NCBI GenBank assembly: GCA_006226375.1
Contig: SBHC01000040.1
Location: forward strand, 186,001-250,000
Origin: Deltaproteobacteria bacterium
Lineage (GTDB): Bacteria > Myxococcota_C > UBA6777
Length of the DNA: 64,000 bases
Reading direction: 5' to 3'
Part shown: positions 10,098 through 18,180 of the stretch, one piece after another
Position numbering within the stretch: position 1 is the stretch's first letter
Layout of the letters: each line of letters starts with the position of its first letter
Made by a program: the position numbers and the translations under genes
The notes under the pieces: model-generated
Seen by the model: only the letters and a program-made list of their open reading frames with translations
What the model was told of the DNA's origin: nothing
Database searches by the model: none

Positions 10098-10598
10098 TTA
10101 CTTGGAACTGTGTTTGATCTTCTTCCACTGGGTTGGATAGTGGAACTTCTTGAGTTTGGTGGAGGGCGCCCTGTGACAGGTGACACAGCCGGATTTGCCG
10201 CGAACAACCTTAAGCCCCACTGCGCGAGCTAACTTGGCGTCTACCATCACCTCGGGAATGCTGTAGTATTTGCCTCCACCGTGGCAACTTTCACATTGAA
10301 CGCCCTGCAAGTGCGTGGCCGTTCCTGTCGTATGACATTTCAAACAGGCCGGATTCTTGCGGTCTTGGGCTGAGAGGTGGCTGAACGACTTGGCGTGCTG
10401 CGAGTTTTTCCAGGTGCGATACGCCTCTTGGTGGCAGCTTTTGCAACGGTGCGCCCCAATCAGGGTGCTCGGTTGATACGAACGCTCACAGTGTGCGTTA
10501 CGAGGCTGTCCACTCCAGGCCCATGTGACGCTCAGTGCGCACACTGCTATCAAACCAAACCAGTGGAAGGGGCCAACCTTGTACCGAAGGGTATGCAT
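10098..10598 (-). CDS. Tetraheme cytochrome c family protein
   Basis: The 166-residue protein has an N-terminal hydrophobic segment (about residues 12-30) that would anchor it or export it to the periplasm. It carries four heme c attachment motifs (CKSCH, CLKCH, CESCH, CVTCH). Extra His residues (HAKSF, HLQG, HYPT) could be distal ligands. The layout resembles cytochrome c554-type multiheme domains used in periplasmic electron transfer. A strong ribosome site (GAGGA) precedes the ATG. It is first in a leftward set with two membrane proteins; the electron partner is not evident here. Confidence 0.88.
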   Translation of the reverse strand: MHTLRYKVGPFHWFGLIAVCALSVTWAWSGQPRNAHCERSYQPSTLIGAHRCKSCHQEAYRTWKNSQHAKSFSHLSAQDRKNPACLKCHTTGTATHLQGVQCESCHGGGKYYSIPEVMVDAKLARAVGLKVVRGKSGCVTCHRAPSTKLKKFHYPTQWKKIKHSSK

Positions 10599-10847
10599 CG
10601 TGTGTCCTCAAGTTCATAAGAGAATCGGAGTGAACGTTGGAGCCAAGACGTGAACTCCTAGGGCCGAAGCTCGATTCGCTGTTGTTTCGAACCCTAACTT
10701 ACTTGACTTGGGTCTTGATTCCGAATTTTTGTTCCGTTCCCTTGGGGGGAGAGGCCTTCTGGACGACCAAAGGAACTTCTCTATACCCCATCATTGCCGG
10801 ATTCACAAGAGATTTGTGGTACATGAAAAAAGACCCAAAAAATTCTC
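10599..10847. other. Intergenic region between cytochrome gene and tRNA
   Basis: No gene is seen. It must contain the leftward promoter of the cytochrome c gene. I see no strong consensus hexamers for that gene and no conserved RNA fold. Confidence 0.4.
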
Positions 10848-10876
10848 TTGACAGTCGAATCCAGACTATGATAGGT
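10848..10876 (+). promoter_or_regulatory. Probable tRNA-Val promoter
   Basis: A perfect -35 hexamer TTGACA (10848-10853) lies about 44 bases before the tRNA. The -10 is less clear; TAGGTA starting after an 18-base spacer is the best choice. Position and strength of the -35 suit a stable-RNA promoter. Confidence 0.5.
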
Positions 10877-10891
10877 ATCCCTCCACCTTGA

Positions 10892-10965
10892 GGGCGATTA
10901 GCTCAGGTGGTTAGAGTGCTTGCTTGACATGCAAGAGGTCACTGGTTCGAGTCCAGTATCGCCCA
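10892..10965 (+). tRNA. tRNA-Val (anticodon GAC)
   Basis: The sequence folds as a complete cloverleaf. Acceptor GGGCGAT pairs with ATCGCCC, the D arm is GCTCAGGTGGTTAGAGT, and the anticodon stem CTTGC/GCAAG encloses loop TTGACAT with anticodon GAC. The T arm is CTGGTTCGAGTCCAG. Discriminator base A follows, and CCA is not encoded. GAC reads Val codons GUC and GUU. Confidence 0.96.
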
Positions 10966-10986
10966 TAATTCCCAACCCTTCCCTTG

Positions 10987-11014
10987 TTGCTTCGTAGCGT
11001 TGCTTTCCTATACA
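10987..11014 (+). promoter_or_regulatory. Candidate promoter for small Cys-rich protein
   Basis: TTGCTT (10987-10992) and TATACA (11009-11014) are separated by 16 bases, about 60 bases before the ATG at 11072. Both hexamers are imperfect sigma70 matches. Confidence 0.35.
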
Positions 11015-11071
11015 GTAAAGCTCTTTTCTCTACGCTTTCTCCCTGGAGAAAGTCAACAACGGAATCTTGTC

Positions 11072-11290
11072 ATGAAAAACCGCACATTTTGGTTGCTTGT
11101 TGGCGTTGTCTTCGTAGCGATGTTTGCCATGGGAAGCCGCTGCAACATCAGACGATGTCAGGTCTCCAGTGATTGCCCCGGAACCCAAATCTGTGGTCCT
11201 GGGGGACGCTGCGTTCTGCGTTGCAAAACCACAAGAGATTGCCACCAAAACCAACGTTGCGTTGAAGGTACTTGCAAAGATATCGAGTAA
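11072..11290 (+). CDS. Small secreted cysteine-rich protein
   Basis: This 72-residue protein has an N-terminal signal or anchor helix (residues 6-21) followed by nine cysteines. The cysteines form two similar units spaced C-x5-C-x5-C-x5-C, each with a CPG/C..NQ.C core. Such short disulfide repeats are common in exported proteins of myxobacteria and relatives, and the same kind recurs in the Pal-like protein at 30329 and the lipoprotein at 59353. The start is the ATG at 11072 with a GGA ribosome site about 9 bases upstream. An earlier in-frame start would only add a non-signal-like leader. Function is unknown. Confidence 0.6.
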   Translation: MKNRTFWLLVGVVFVAMFAMGSRCNIRRCQVSSDCPGTQICGPGGRCVLRCKTTRDCHQNQRCVEGTCKDIE

Positions 11291-11472
11291 CTCTTATAGA
11301 GATTCTGTCTTTCGCTCTTTGATCCTTTTAATGCGCGGAAGAGGGACCAGACTCAAATTGTAGGAGTCTCCTCTTTCATGACACAGGAGGCTGTCAAAGA
11401 GACGTGACCTCCGCACACAGTGGGTTACGCCTTCAACCCCTTCTTTCAATGCTTCAGAGTATGGAGTCGACG

Positions 11473-11877
11473 ATGGATTATCTCACCGACGAACAGGTCG
11501 AAACTCTCAAACAGATTATGCGAGACCAACAAGATCGCCTCGTCAGGGCCGCCCGCAACACCATGACGGAGCAGTATGACAACCGAGACGTTGTGCCTGC
11601 AGACACCATCGACCTCTCTTCGGACGAGAGCCTTCAGGTCACCGAGCATCGCCTTCGTGACCGCGAAAAGTTCCTCATCGCCAAAATCGACAAAGCTCTC
11701 AAGCGCATGGAAGCTGGCACCTACGGCTACTGCAAAGAGTGCGACGATGAAATTGGCTTCCCACGCCTCAAGGCACGTCCTGTGGCAGAGCTATGCATCG
11801 ACTGCAAAGAAGAACAAGAACAATTTGAAAAGGGTACCGCCAAGCGACGTATGCAAGGCGACAGTGTCTTCCCCTAA
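11473..11877 (+). CDS. DksA/TraR-family zinc-finger protein
   Basis: DksA-type proteins insert a coiled coil into the RNA polymerase secondary channel and alter promoter response to ppGpp. The 134-residue protein has an N-terminal helical region (LTDEQVETLKQIM) and a long coiled coil. A C-terminal C4 zinc finger (CKEC near 93 and CIDC near 114) follows, with the typical YGYCKECDDEIGFPRLKARP core. I chose the ATG at 11473, which has GGAG six bases upstream; in-frame starts at 11461 (ATG) and 11404 (GTG) are possible. Whether it is true DksA or a TraR-like paralog depends on coiled-coil tip residues that I cannot judge alone. Confidence 0.9.
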   Translation: MDYLTDEQVETLKQIMRDQQDRLVRAARNTMTEQYDNRDVVPADTIDLSSDESLQVTEHRLRDREKFLIAKIDKALKRMEAGTYGYCKECDDEIGFPRLKARPVAELCIDCKEEQEQFEKGTAKRRMQGDSVFP

Positions 11878-11919
11878 ACCAACCCCTCGTTCTTCCTTCC
11901 TGTGTACCCCCTGGGCTCT

Positions 11920-13122
11920 TTATCCGTAATTTCCCATCTCTGTACTCAACCGTTTGACAGCCGCGCTGGCTCCCAGAACAATCATTGTCGAGTGAGGCTC
12001 AAACACATAATCTGGCGTTGGGTTGTAGATCCAGCCTCTGTCGTTGGCCGAGCGGACCGCAAGAACCAACAGGTTTTTTTGCCGAAGGTCGGTTTCCCGT
12101 AGGCGCTTTCCTACCAGGGGGGCGCGTCGAGGCAAGTCCACTTGCTCCAGCTGAAGGTCAAGGTCGTTGGTGTGGGCAAGCAAATCCATGAACTGGACGA
12201 CATGAGGGCGTACCATCTCTGTCGCGATTCGGATTCCACCAATGTAGTTTGGTGATACCACGCGGTCGGCGCCGGCTCGTACGATCTTGTCGAGGGCGTT
12301 GATCTCAATGCCTCTGGAGACAATCTTGAGATCGGGGTTCATACGCCGCGCAGTGATGGTAACAAACAGATTGTCTTTGTCCGATGATAGCACCGCAGCC
12401 AGGCCAAACGCACGTTCGATTCCGGCTTTTTGCAACGTCATCTCTTCGGTTGCGTCACCAATCACAACAGGAAATCTACCCAGGACTTCTTGCAGTCCAC
12501 GGGCTCGGGCTGGATCGTCGTCAATAAGGACCACCTTGCGTCCCGAGTTTCGCAGCTCTGTGATCACGTGGACTCCAGTTTCACCCCCACCGCATACGAT
12601 GATGTGATCCTGTAGCTCTTTTAGCCTTCGCTCCATGTTTCTCCTCCACCAGAGACCTTCAAACTCTTCACTCAAAAAGAACGCGGTTACTGCCGACACA
12701 AAGTACGCATTGATACCCAAACTGAGGATCATAATGAGCAGGGTGAACGGTCGCCCAAACGGCGTGGCGCTGAGCGGAATCACCTCGCTATACCCAACCG
12801 TTGTGACCGAAAGCACGGTCATATACAGGCAGTCGAAAACGGGCCACTTGCCCCCGCTGATCAACAGATAGCCAAAGGTCCCAAACGATATAAGCAAAAC
12901 CATCGCGCCGATGGCGTTGCGCAGTCGTCGGCCGAGGTTGGAAAACGGAGAAGGTTGGGTCGGCAAGGAGGGCAAGAACTCAGATTCTTGCTTGGCCTCG
13001 CTCTTGTACACTTCAACGTCTTCAAATTCAGCCAAGGCTCGCATCACCTGGGTGTGGCGACGAGGTTCGGTGGACTGGTCTGCGGCTGTAAGATTGTTCT
13101 CAGAGTCAGAGCGGTCGGACAT
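11920..13122 (-). CDS. Two-TM potassium channel with RCK (TrkA-N/TrkA-C) domains
   Basis: This is a ligand-gated K+ channel of the MthK/Kch type. The 400-residue protein has a charged cytoplasmic N-terminus of about 70 residues and TM1 (about 75-93). A pore loop follows with selectivity filter TTVGYSE near 107-113, then TM2 (about 128-148). The RCK-N Rossmann domain starts at HIIVCGGGETG near 173, and an RCK-C domain occupies the last 90 residues. The filter has Val-Gly-Tyr, as in K+-selective channels. It is convergent with the DksA-like gene and 55 bases downstream of the FHA gene on the same strand. Confidence 0.92.
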   Translation of the reverse strand: MSDRSDSENNLTAADQSTEPRRHTQVMRALAEFEDVEVYKSEAKQESEFLPSLPTQPSPFSNLGRRLRNAIGAMVLLISFGTFGYLLISGGKWPVFDCLYMTVLSVTTVGYSEVIPLSATPFGRPFTLLIMILSLGINAYFVSAVTAFFLSEEFEGLWWRRNMERRLKELQDHIIVCGGGETGVHVITELRNSGRKVVLIDDDPARARGLQEVLGRFPVVIGDATEEMTLQKAGIERAFGLAAVLSSDKDNLFVTITARRMNPDLKIVSRGIEINALDKIVRAGADRVVSPNYIGGIRIATEMVRPHVVQFMDLLAHTNDLDLQLEQVDLPRRAPLVGKRLRETDLRQKNLLVLAVRSANDRGWIYNPTPDYVFEPHSTMIVLGASAAVKRLSTEMGNYG

Positions 13123-13177
13123 AGATAGCGAGCCAGCCTATCAATTTTGCGAAAGCGTCACCCAAGCAATGTGGGCG

Positions 13178-15037
13178 TTAGCGAATGCGGTTTAAGAGAT
13201 TCGTTGCTTTGCGATACAGCGGGTCAGATGTAGACAGGAGTCTCTTGGCTTGCGAGATCTTGGCCCTGGCGTCGCTGTTGGAGACACCGATCAAGACTTC
13301 GCCTTCATCCAGCAACGCCTTCGCCTTTCGACGAAGTGATTTGATGGCAAGGTGAGCTTTGGTCAGCCTGGAGTTGTAACGAAGCGCGCTTTTGTAGGCG
13401 CTGGCCGCCTGGTTGTAACTTCCACGGCGGCTGTACGAGCGACCTTGTCGGTAGTACAACTCGGAGAGCATTTTGCCGACTTTGGCGCGGTTGGTTCCAC
13501 CCAGCGCGCGGTCTGCACGGTACGCCCGAGACAACGAGGAAATGCCAGATGTACGACCTCGTCGGTAAGCGCTTCGACCGCGATTGTAGTAACGCTGGTA
13601 GGTTTGCACATTGCGTCGGTAGGTGCGAGCTCGGCGACGGATGGTGCGAGTGCGTCCTCCGCTCTCCAGGCGCCGGAAGAAAATGATCGCGCGGGCCAGT
13701 TGTCCGCCTCGGTAGTACGACAAGCCCTGACTCAAGGAAGCGTTGATGACTTTTCGCGCAGAAGCCCTGCGACGAACAGGTTGAGGCCGCGGATCGACAG
13801 GAGCGACAGGTGCGATGGTGAGCTTCTTGAGCATCTGTCGAGCTTTTTCATACTGTGGGTCAATGGCGAGAGCGTTTTTCACCATCCCAACAGCTTGGTC
13901 TTTCTTGTTGTTCTCAAACAAGACGCTGGCCATCTTGAGCTTGTTGTCGAGCTCTTTTTCGTGGATCACCTTCCGCATGGCCTTGGCTTTGGCTGCCACC
14001 GATGAATTCTCTGGTACCTTGTACAGCAACTCCAGGGCTTCTTTGGCCTGGAATTTAAACCGGTATAGCTTGCTGCCTCGTTTGTAGTTTTGGATGGCGC
14101 GCAGCTCGCGTTGAGCGACCTTGGCTCGTGCGAGAATGGTGGTTCGAACGGCCGAACCTTCGGGGAGAATCATCGCGCCTTCCCGAAGCAGTTTTTCGGC
14201 TTTCGCCCACTTCTTTTGTTTGATCAGACGTTCGCCTTGTTCGAGGAGCCTGAACGCTTTCCGTTCGGGGCTTTCTTTCTTCACCTCGATCTTTCGATTC
14301 TCCGGCGGCTGGGACTGGTTGCGTCGGTACAGCCAGAGTCCGGCGATGCCTGCAATCACCAATCCTGCGAGGAGAACAAACCCAATCAACCACTGGGTTC
14401 CGCCTGCATCGGGAGGTGTGACGACCTGCTCAAACGGTGCAGGTTGAAGCTCGCCGTTGTCTTCTTGGGTCGCTTCGATCGCCGCTTCTTCAGGGATTTG
14501 CACCGCGTCGCTCACATGAGCGGAAATCTCTTGACTGGCGATCGCTTCGTTCAGTTCGGGAGGTACTTCAATGTCGGGCTGCATAAAGTAGATGCGGGAG
14601 TTGCCAACGACAATCTCCTCACCACCAACAAGCCAGCCTTCCTGCATAAACTCGCCGTTGACTTGCGTTCCGTTTCCGCTGTTCAGGTCCTGGAACCAGT
14701 AGAGTTTGCCATCTGTATTGAGAGCGAGGTGGTGGCGTGACACCGACCGATCGTTCAAGGTGACGTGGTTGTCCGGTGCGCGGCCAATCATCACTTCGCC
14801 GTGGATGGGGTAGGCCCACTCTTCGTTGCTGGGATCCACGATACGGATGCGGAATTCTTTGATGATCTCGGGGTCATCGGGCGCAAAACGCTCTACGAGT
14901 TTGGAGGCAAGGCCTCCCAACACCATCGTCTCTTCGACAGGTTCAAACTTTCGCCCGAAGTCTTTGTCAAATGAGCTCAAGTCTGCGTCTCCGTTGCAAT
15001 AAGGTGTGCTTCCAAGTCGCACACAGACAGCCCGCAC
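13178..15037 (-). CDS. FHA-domain membrane protein with C-terminal TPR-like repeats
   Basis: FHA domains read phosphothreonine, so this protein is a likely reader of Ser/Thr kinase signals. In 619 residues it has an FHA domain at about 63-150 (MIGRAPDNHVTL, SVSRHH, LNSGNGTQVNG). A membrane helix follows at 216-236 and then a long basic, repeat-rich region with TPR-like helices (GLSYYRGGQLARAI, GRSYSRRGSYNQA). N-terminal EETMV just before the FHA domain resembles the phosphothreonine switch of GarA/OdhI; this is inference. The GTG at 15037 has GGAGGA 8 bases upstream. A TTG at 14980, with its own GGAG, would give a 600-residue form. It is divergent from the kinase at 15372, its plausible partner. 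Confidence 0.85.
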   Translation of the reverse strand: MRAVCVRLGSTPYCNGDADLSSFDKDFGRKFEPVEETMVLGGLASKLVERFAPDDPEIIKEFRIRIVDPSNEEWAYPIHGEVMIGRAPDNHVTLNDRSVSRHHLALNTDGKLYWFQDLNSGNGTQVNGEFMQEGWLVGGEEIVVGNSRIYFMQPDIEVPPELNEAIASQEISAHVSDAVQIPEEAAIEATQEDNGELQPAPFEQVVTPPDAGGTQWLIGFVLLAGLVIAGIAGLWLYRRNQSQPPENRKIEVKKESPERKAFRLLEQGERLIKQKKWAKAEKLLREGAMILPEGSAVRTTILARAKVAQRELRAIQNYKRGSKLYRFKFQAKEALELLYKVPENSSVAAKAKAMRKVIHEKELDNKLKMASVLFENNKKDQAVGMVKNALAIDPQYEKARQMLKKLTIAPVAPVDPRPQPVRRRASARKVINASLSQGLSYYRGGQLARAIIFFRRLESGGRTRTIRRRARTYRRNVQTYQRYYNRGRSAYRRGRTSGISSLSRAYRADRALGGTNRAKVGKMLSELYYRQGRSYSRRGSYNQAASAYKSALRYNSRLTKAHLAIKSLRRKAKALLDEGEVLIGVSNSDARAKISQAKRLLSTSDPLYRKATNLLNRIR

Positions 15038-15371
15038 TCAACGAGTCCTCCATCGCCTGGAGTCACGCGAGAGGCTGAATTGTTTCCGTTCTAACCCTAT
15101 AGAAGATAGCGAAGACCTCGTCCCAATGCAAGACGGTCCTTGGAGAATGGCTCTACGAGTCGAACGAGTATTCTCTTGTTCATATCCTAGGCAAGGAAGT
15201 GCATCTATCGTTTGGCGAAGGTTTGTTGGGTGTGAAGGTTTTGCCTTTCTTTGGGCGAAGTCTATGGTATTCTCATTTGAATCGTTGGAATCCTTATGGT
15301 CTTTTTCCGAGGTTGCTCCCTTCGAGATACTGAAAAGCAGCCTGAATTTGCTCGACGAATGCCCAAGCGCT
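15038..15371. other. Divergent intergenic region between FHA protein and kinase genes
   Basis: The rightward frame is open through this stretch, but its translation is compositionally unlike the kinase protein (Arg/Ser/Phe/Trp-rich) and no start there has a good ribosome site, so I treat it as non-coding. It should carry both promoters; I see no clear consensus pair. Confidence 0.5.
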
Positions 15372-17210
15372 ATGACTTTCTCATCCAAACCCCCACCTCC
15401 CGACAAGCAAGAAACAAAGCTTCTCAACCCAGATACTTCCATGGAGCAAACCTGGGAAGAACCAGTCCAGCGTTCTCCGAGATCGCCCAGACCCCCTTTG
15501 CTACCAACGTTGCTCAACCAACCCAAGCCCCCTGTTCCACCACCTCCTCAATTGCAGGAGGCTCTTCGTGAAAGGCAGCGACAAGAAGCTACTACCGATA
15601 CGTTGTCGGCAAGCAGAGAGATGCTGTGGCTGGAAGAGGCTGAGCGTGCACACCAGTTCGGTCGTGTGATTGCTATCTTGTGCGTGACGGTGATGGTTGC
15701 TGGCCCCTTGCTTCCTCTTTCTCCTCTCTCTTTTTCGCTCCTGATGGGTTCCATCTTCATGCTGGGAGTGGCCGGAGCATGGGTCTGGTATCAAACCCAG
15801 AACCGTAGAATGTATGGACCTTCAACCTTCCGAGTGTTTGGCGTTGTTGCTGTCCTGGCGTCGATGGTGATTGAGTATGCGATCGGGGTGTTCTCGCCGG
15901 CTCCGGTTGGAATTGCTTTGGGGATAGCATTCTTTAGTTTGGGCGACGATAAGGCTTGGTCCATCGGGATTTGTCTTTCTGCAACGATGGGATATTTGGT
16001 CCTCGCATGGCTCGTTTCGAGTGGAGTCATCGTGGATCCCAGCGTCTCAGGCCATCATCCCATTCCACAGCGTGCGCAACTCTTTTTCATTGTGATGGTC
16101 CCGCTGTGTTATGTGCTTGTTCTGGGCCAGGCACGCTTAAGTCGACGTGCAACTCACCAAGCCATGACCCGTCTGGAGCAGGCTCTACTTTCTGCCGAGA
16201 GGGACCGGGCACAACGGCAAGAGTTGGAACAGGAATTGTCACAGGTTCAGAGGCTGCAACGTCGGGAGTTGGGGCCGCTCAGCGACAAGGTTGTGGGTCC
16301 TTATGTGCTATCCAACTTGTTGGGCCGTGGGGCTGTTGGAGAAGTGTACGCTGCCCAACATTCTCATACCCAGCAGCCCATCGCCTTGAAGCTTCTTCGC
16401 CAGGATGTCGTGGATCGGGAACACCTCAAAGAACGATTTCTACAAGAGGGGGAGATGGCTGTTCAGTTGCGATCCCCTCATGTGATTCGTGTCTTTGAAG
16501 TTGGCTTCTCGGATGAAAACGTCCCGTACATTGCGATGGAACGATTGGAAGGTCATGCCCTGAACCAACACATCAAGCAGCACCATGTGTTGTCATTGCA
16601 AGATGCCGTCACGTTTGTGGCGCAGATTACAGAAGGACTTGAAGCCGTACATCAGGCAGGTATCATTCACAGAGATATCAACCCACAGAATCTCTTTTTG
16701 GATACCAGCCAAAAGTCACCTTGTTGGAAGCTTTTGGACTTCAGCATCTCCAAGTGGATCGGGGCTCCTTCTGGGCAGTACACCATGCATGGTTTGTTGG
16801 GAACGCCGGGGTATATGTCTCCCGAGCAGGCTTGGAATCAGCCTCTTCAGCCGACTTCTGACATCTTTGGCTTGGGGGCCGTTTTGTACCGTGCCTTAAC
16901 AGGGAGGCCTCCCTTTGTTTCCAAATCCATCTCCGAGGTTTTGGTGAACATCATCCTGCGCCAACCTTCGCGGCCGGGTGATTTTGTCCCCTTGCCCAGA
17001 GATGTTGAATATGTTTTGGCCATCGCGCTTGCGAAACTACCGGAACATCGATTCCAATCGTCGTTTGCCTTTGGACAGGCGTTTGCTCTTGCCGCGCATC
17101 AAAAGCTACCTGCATCCTTTCGAGAGCATGCACAGAAACTTTTGCTTCAACACCCATGGGGTTACGAGCAAGAACCCCCAGCTTGGCTCTTCGACAAAGG
17201 AGCATCCTGA
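15372..17210 (+). CDS. Ser/Thr protein kinase with N-terminal six-helix membrane module
   Basis: This Hanks-type kinase has an unusual order. A Pro-rich N-terminus comes first, then about six membrane helices (residues 95-260), a coiled coil (about 262-305), and a C-terminal kinase domain (about 315-590). Kinase motifs are glycine loop LLGRGAVGEVYAAQ, the VAIK-type Lys (IALKLL), a conserved Glu in helix C (LQEGEMA), HRDINPQN, and APE-like SPEQ. The metal-binding DFG is DFS, a rare change. The membrane-coil-catalytic order is typical of sensor histidine kinases rather than of bacterial Ser/Thr kinases, which usually have the kinase first. The ATG at 15372 (MTFSSKPPPP) is chosen by composition; its ribosome site is weak. 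It is divergent from an FHA protein. Confidence 0.85.
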   Translation: MTFSSKPPPPDKQETKLLNPDTSMEQTWEEPVQRSPRSPRPPLLPTLLNQPKPPVPPPPQLQEALRERQRQEATTDTLSASREMLWLEEAERAHQFGRVIAILCVTVMVAGPLLPLSPLSFSLLMGSIFMLGVAGAWVWYQTQNRRMYGPSTFRVFGVVAVLASMVIEYAIGVFSPAPVGIALGIAFFSLGDDKAWSIGICLSATMGYLVLAWLVSSGVIVDPSVSGHHPIPQRAQLFFIVMVPLCYVLVLGQARLSRRATHQAMTRLEQALLSAERDRAQRQELEQELSQVQRLQRRELGPLSDKVVGPYVLSNLLGRGAVGEVYAAQHSHTQQPIALKLLRQDVVDREHLKERFLQEGEMAVQLRSPHVIRVFEVGFSDENVPYIAMERLEGHALNQHIKQHHVLSLQDAVTFVAQITEGLEAVHQAGIIHRDINPQNLFLDTSQKSPCWKLLDFSISKWIGAPSGQYTMHGLLGTPGYMSPEQAWNQPLQPTSDIFGLGAVLYRALTGRPPFVSKSISEVLVNIILRQPSRPGDFVPLPRDVEYVLAIALAKLPEHRFQSSFAFGQAFALAAHQKLPASFREHAQKLLLQHPWGYEQEPPAWLFDKGAS

Positions 17211-17339
17211 GATCATTTCCTGCTGTTGAAATCTCAGTCTGTCGCAGTTTCACGTGGTGGTGATCATGGAAACCAAGGCATTTGGGAGGATGGCGTGAAG
17301 TGTTGTTGGAAGGGGAGAACGAAGGGAAGGGAGTGCCGT
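17211..17339. other. Intergenic spacer between convergent genes
   Basis: 129 bases without a gene. I see no strong hairpin with U-tract. Confidence 0.4.
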
Positions 17340-18152
17340 TTACTGTGGGACATAGATACCCAAAACGTAGTTGTTTCCGGGATAAAAATTCTGGCGCCCC
17401 CCGTAGCCCATTTCCCCACCGTTGTAAAACGCATTGCCTTCTCCCTTGATAGCGATATCGCCGGCCGTGGGGTGCCCTGTTCCTGGGGTTCCGGCTCGTA
17501 CCACAACGATGGCTCCTTCTGGGGCATCGTAAGGGTTGTCGAGGTGAAGCCGCTTCAAGCCCAAACGCTCGGCGTTCCCTCCCTGGTTGAGGTACTCTGC
17601 AAACTGTCGAGCTTCGGACCAATACGCGCCAGGAATGCTGGCGTTGAATCCCCACTTCGGAATCTTGCCGTAGCCCACACGGTCAATGTAGTCAGCGACA
17701 TGACTGTAGCAGTATCCATCCGGACGACGCCCAATACTGTCGTTTCGTGAAAAGCGCAACATGTCTTGCATTTGCTGTCGTCCTTGGCTTGATATCCCGC
17801 CTGTGCTCGACACCTCAGGTGTGCTTGGGCTGGGGGTTACTGGCACGTTTCGTCCAACCATCAGGTCCAACACGGAGACAATGTTGCCGGAACGAGTGGG
17901 TGCGCCCGAACGATAGGTTGTGTCGATGCTGTCGTAGGAACCGTTGGTATCGTAACGGTCCACGATGTCAAACAGAGCGCTCAGCTCTCGGGCACCGCTG
18001 ATCTTTTTGTCGCCGTTGAGGTCACTCTGTGAGACCGCCCACTGGCTTGTTCCTGCTGCCCAAAGTTTGTCTTGCACGTCACGACCGTCCGACAGAGCAA
18101 TGGCTGTGTTTTGGTACCGTTGGACAAACTCGCTTCTTGAAATGCGACTCAT
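17340..18152 (-). CDS. Putative Cys/His amidase (CHAP/NlpC-P60-like) with EF-hand-like N-terminus
   Basis: The 270-residue protein has no signal peptide or membrane helix. Residues 43-80 contain Asp/Asn-rich loops (DLNGDKKIS and DRYDTNGSYDS) that look like calcium-binding or dockerin-like EF loops. The C-terminal half has a Cys in DGYCYSHVADYI (about 145-156) and a later GTGHPTAGDIAI (about 225-236). That is the Cys then Gly-His order of papain-like peptidoglycan amidases, with a small beta-rich end (NAFYNGGEMGYGGRQN). This suggests cell-wall hydrolysis or an exported effector, but it is inference from motif order. The ribosome site AAAGGAGA is strong. It may be co-transcribed with neither neighbour. 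Confidence 0.6.
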   Translation of the reverse strand: MSRISRSEFVQRYQNTAIALSDGRDVQDKLWAAGTSQWAVSQSDLNGDKKISGARELSALFDIVDRYDTNGSYDSIDTTYRSGAPTRSGNIVSVLDLMVGRNVPVTPSPSTPEVSSTGGISSQGRQQMQDMLRFSRNDSIGRRPDGYCYSHVADYIDRVGYGKIPKWGFNASIPGAYWSEARQFAEYLNQGGNAERLGLKRLHLDNPYDAPEGAIVVVRAGTPGTGHPTAGDIAIKGEGNAFYNGGEMGYGGRQNFYPGNNYVLGIYVPQ

Positions 18153-18180
18153 GGGTCTCTCCTTTGTTTTCTTCCAAAGC

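Noticed and set aside
15006-15371. N-terminal extension of the kinase at 15372
   Set aside because: Composition changes sharply and no start codon there has a ribosome site; it would also overlap the divergent FHA gene start.
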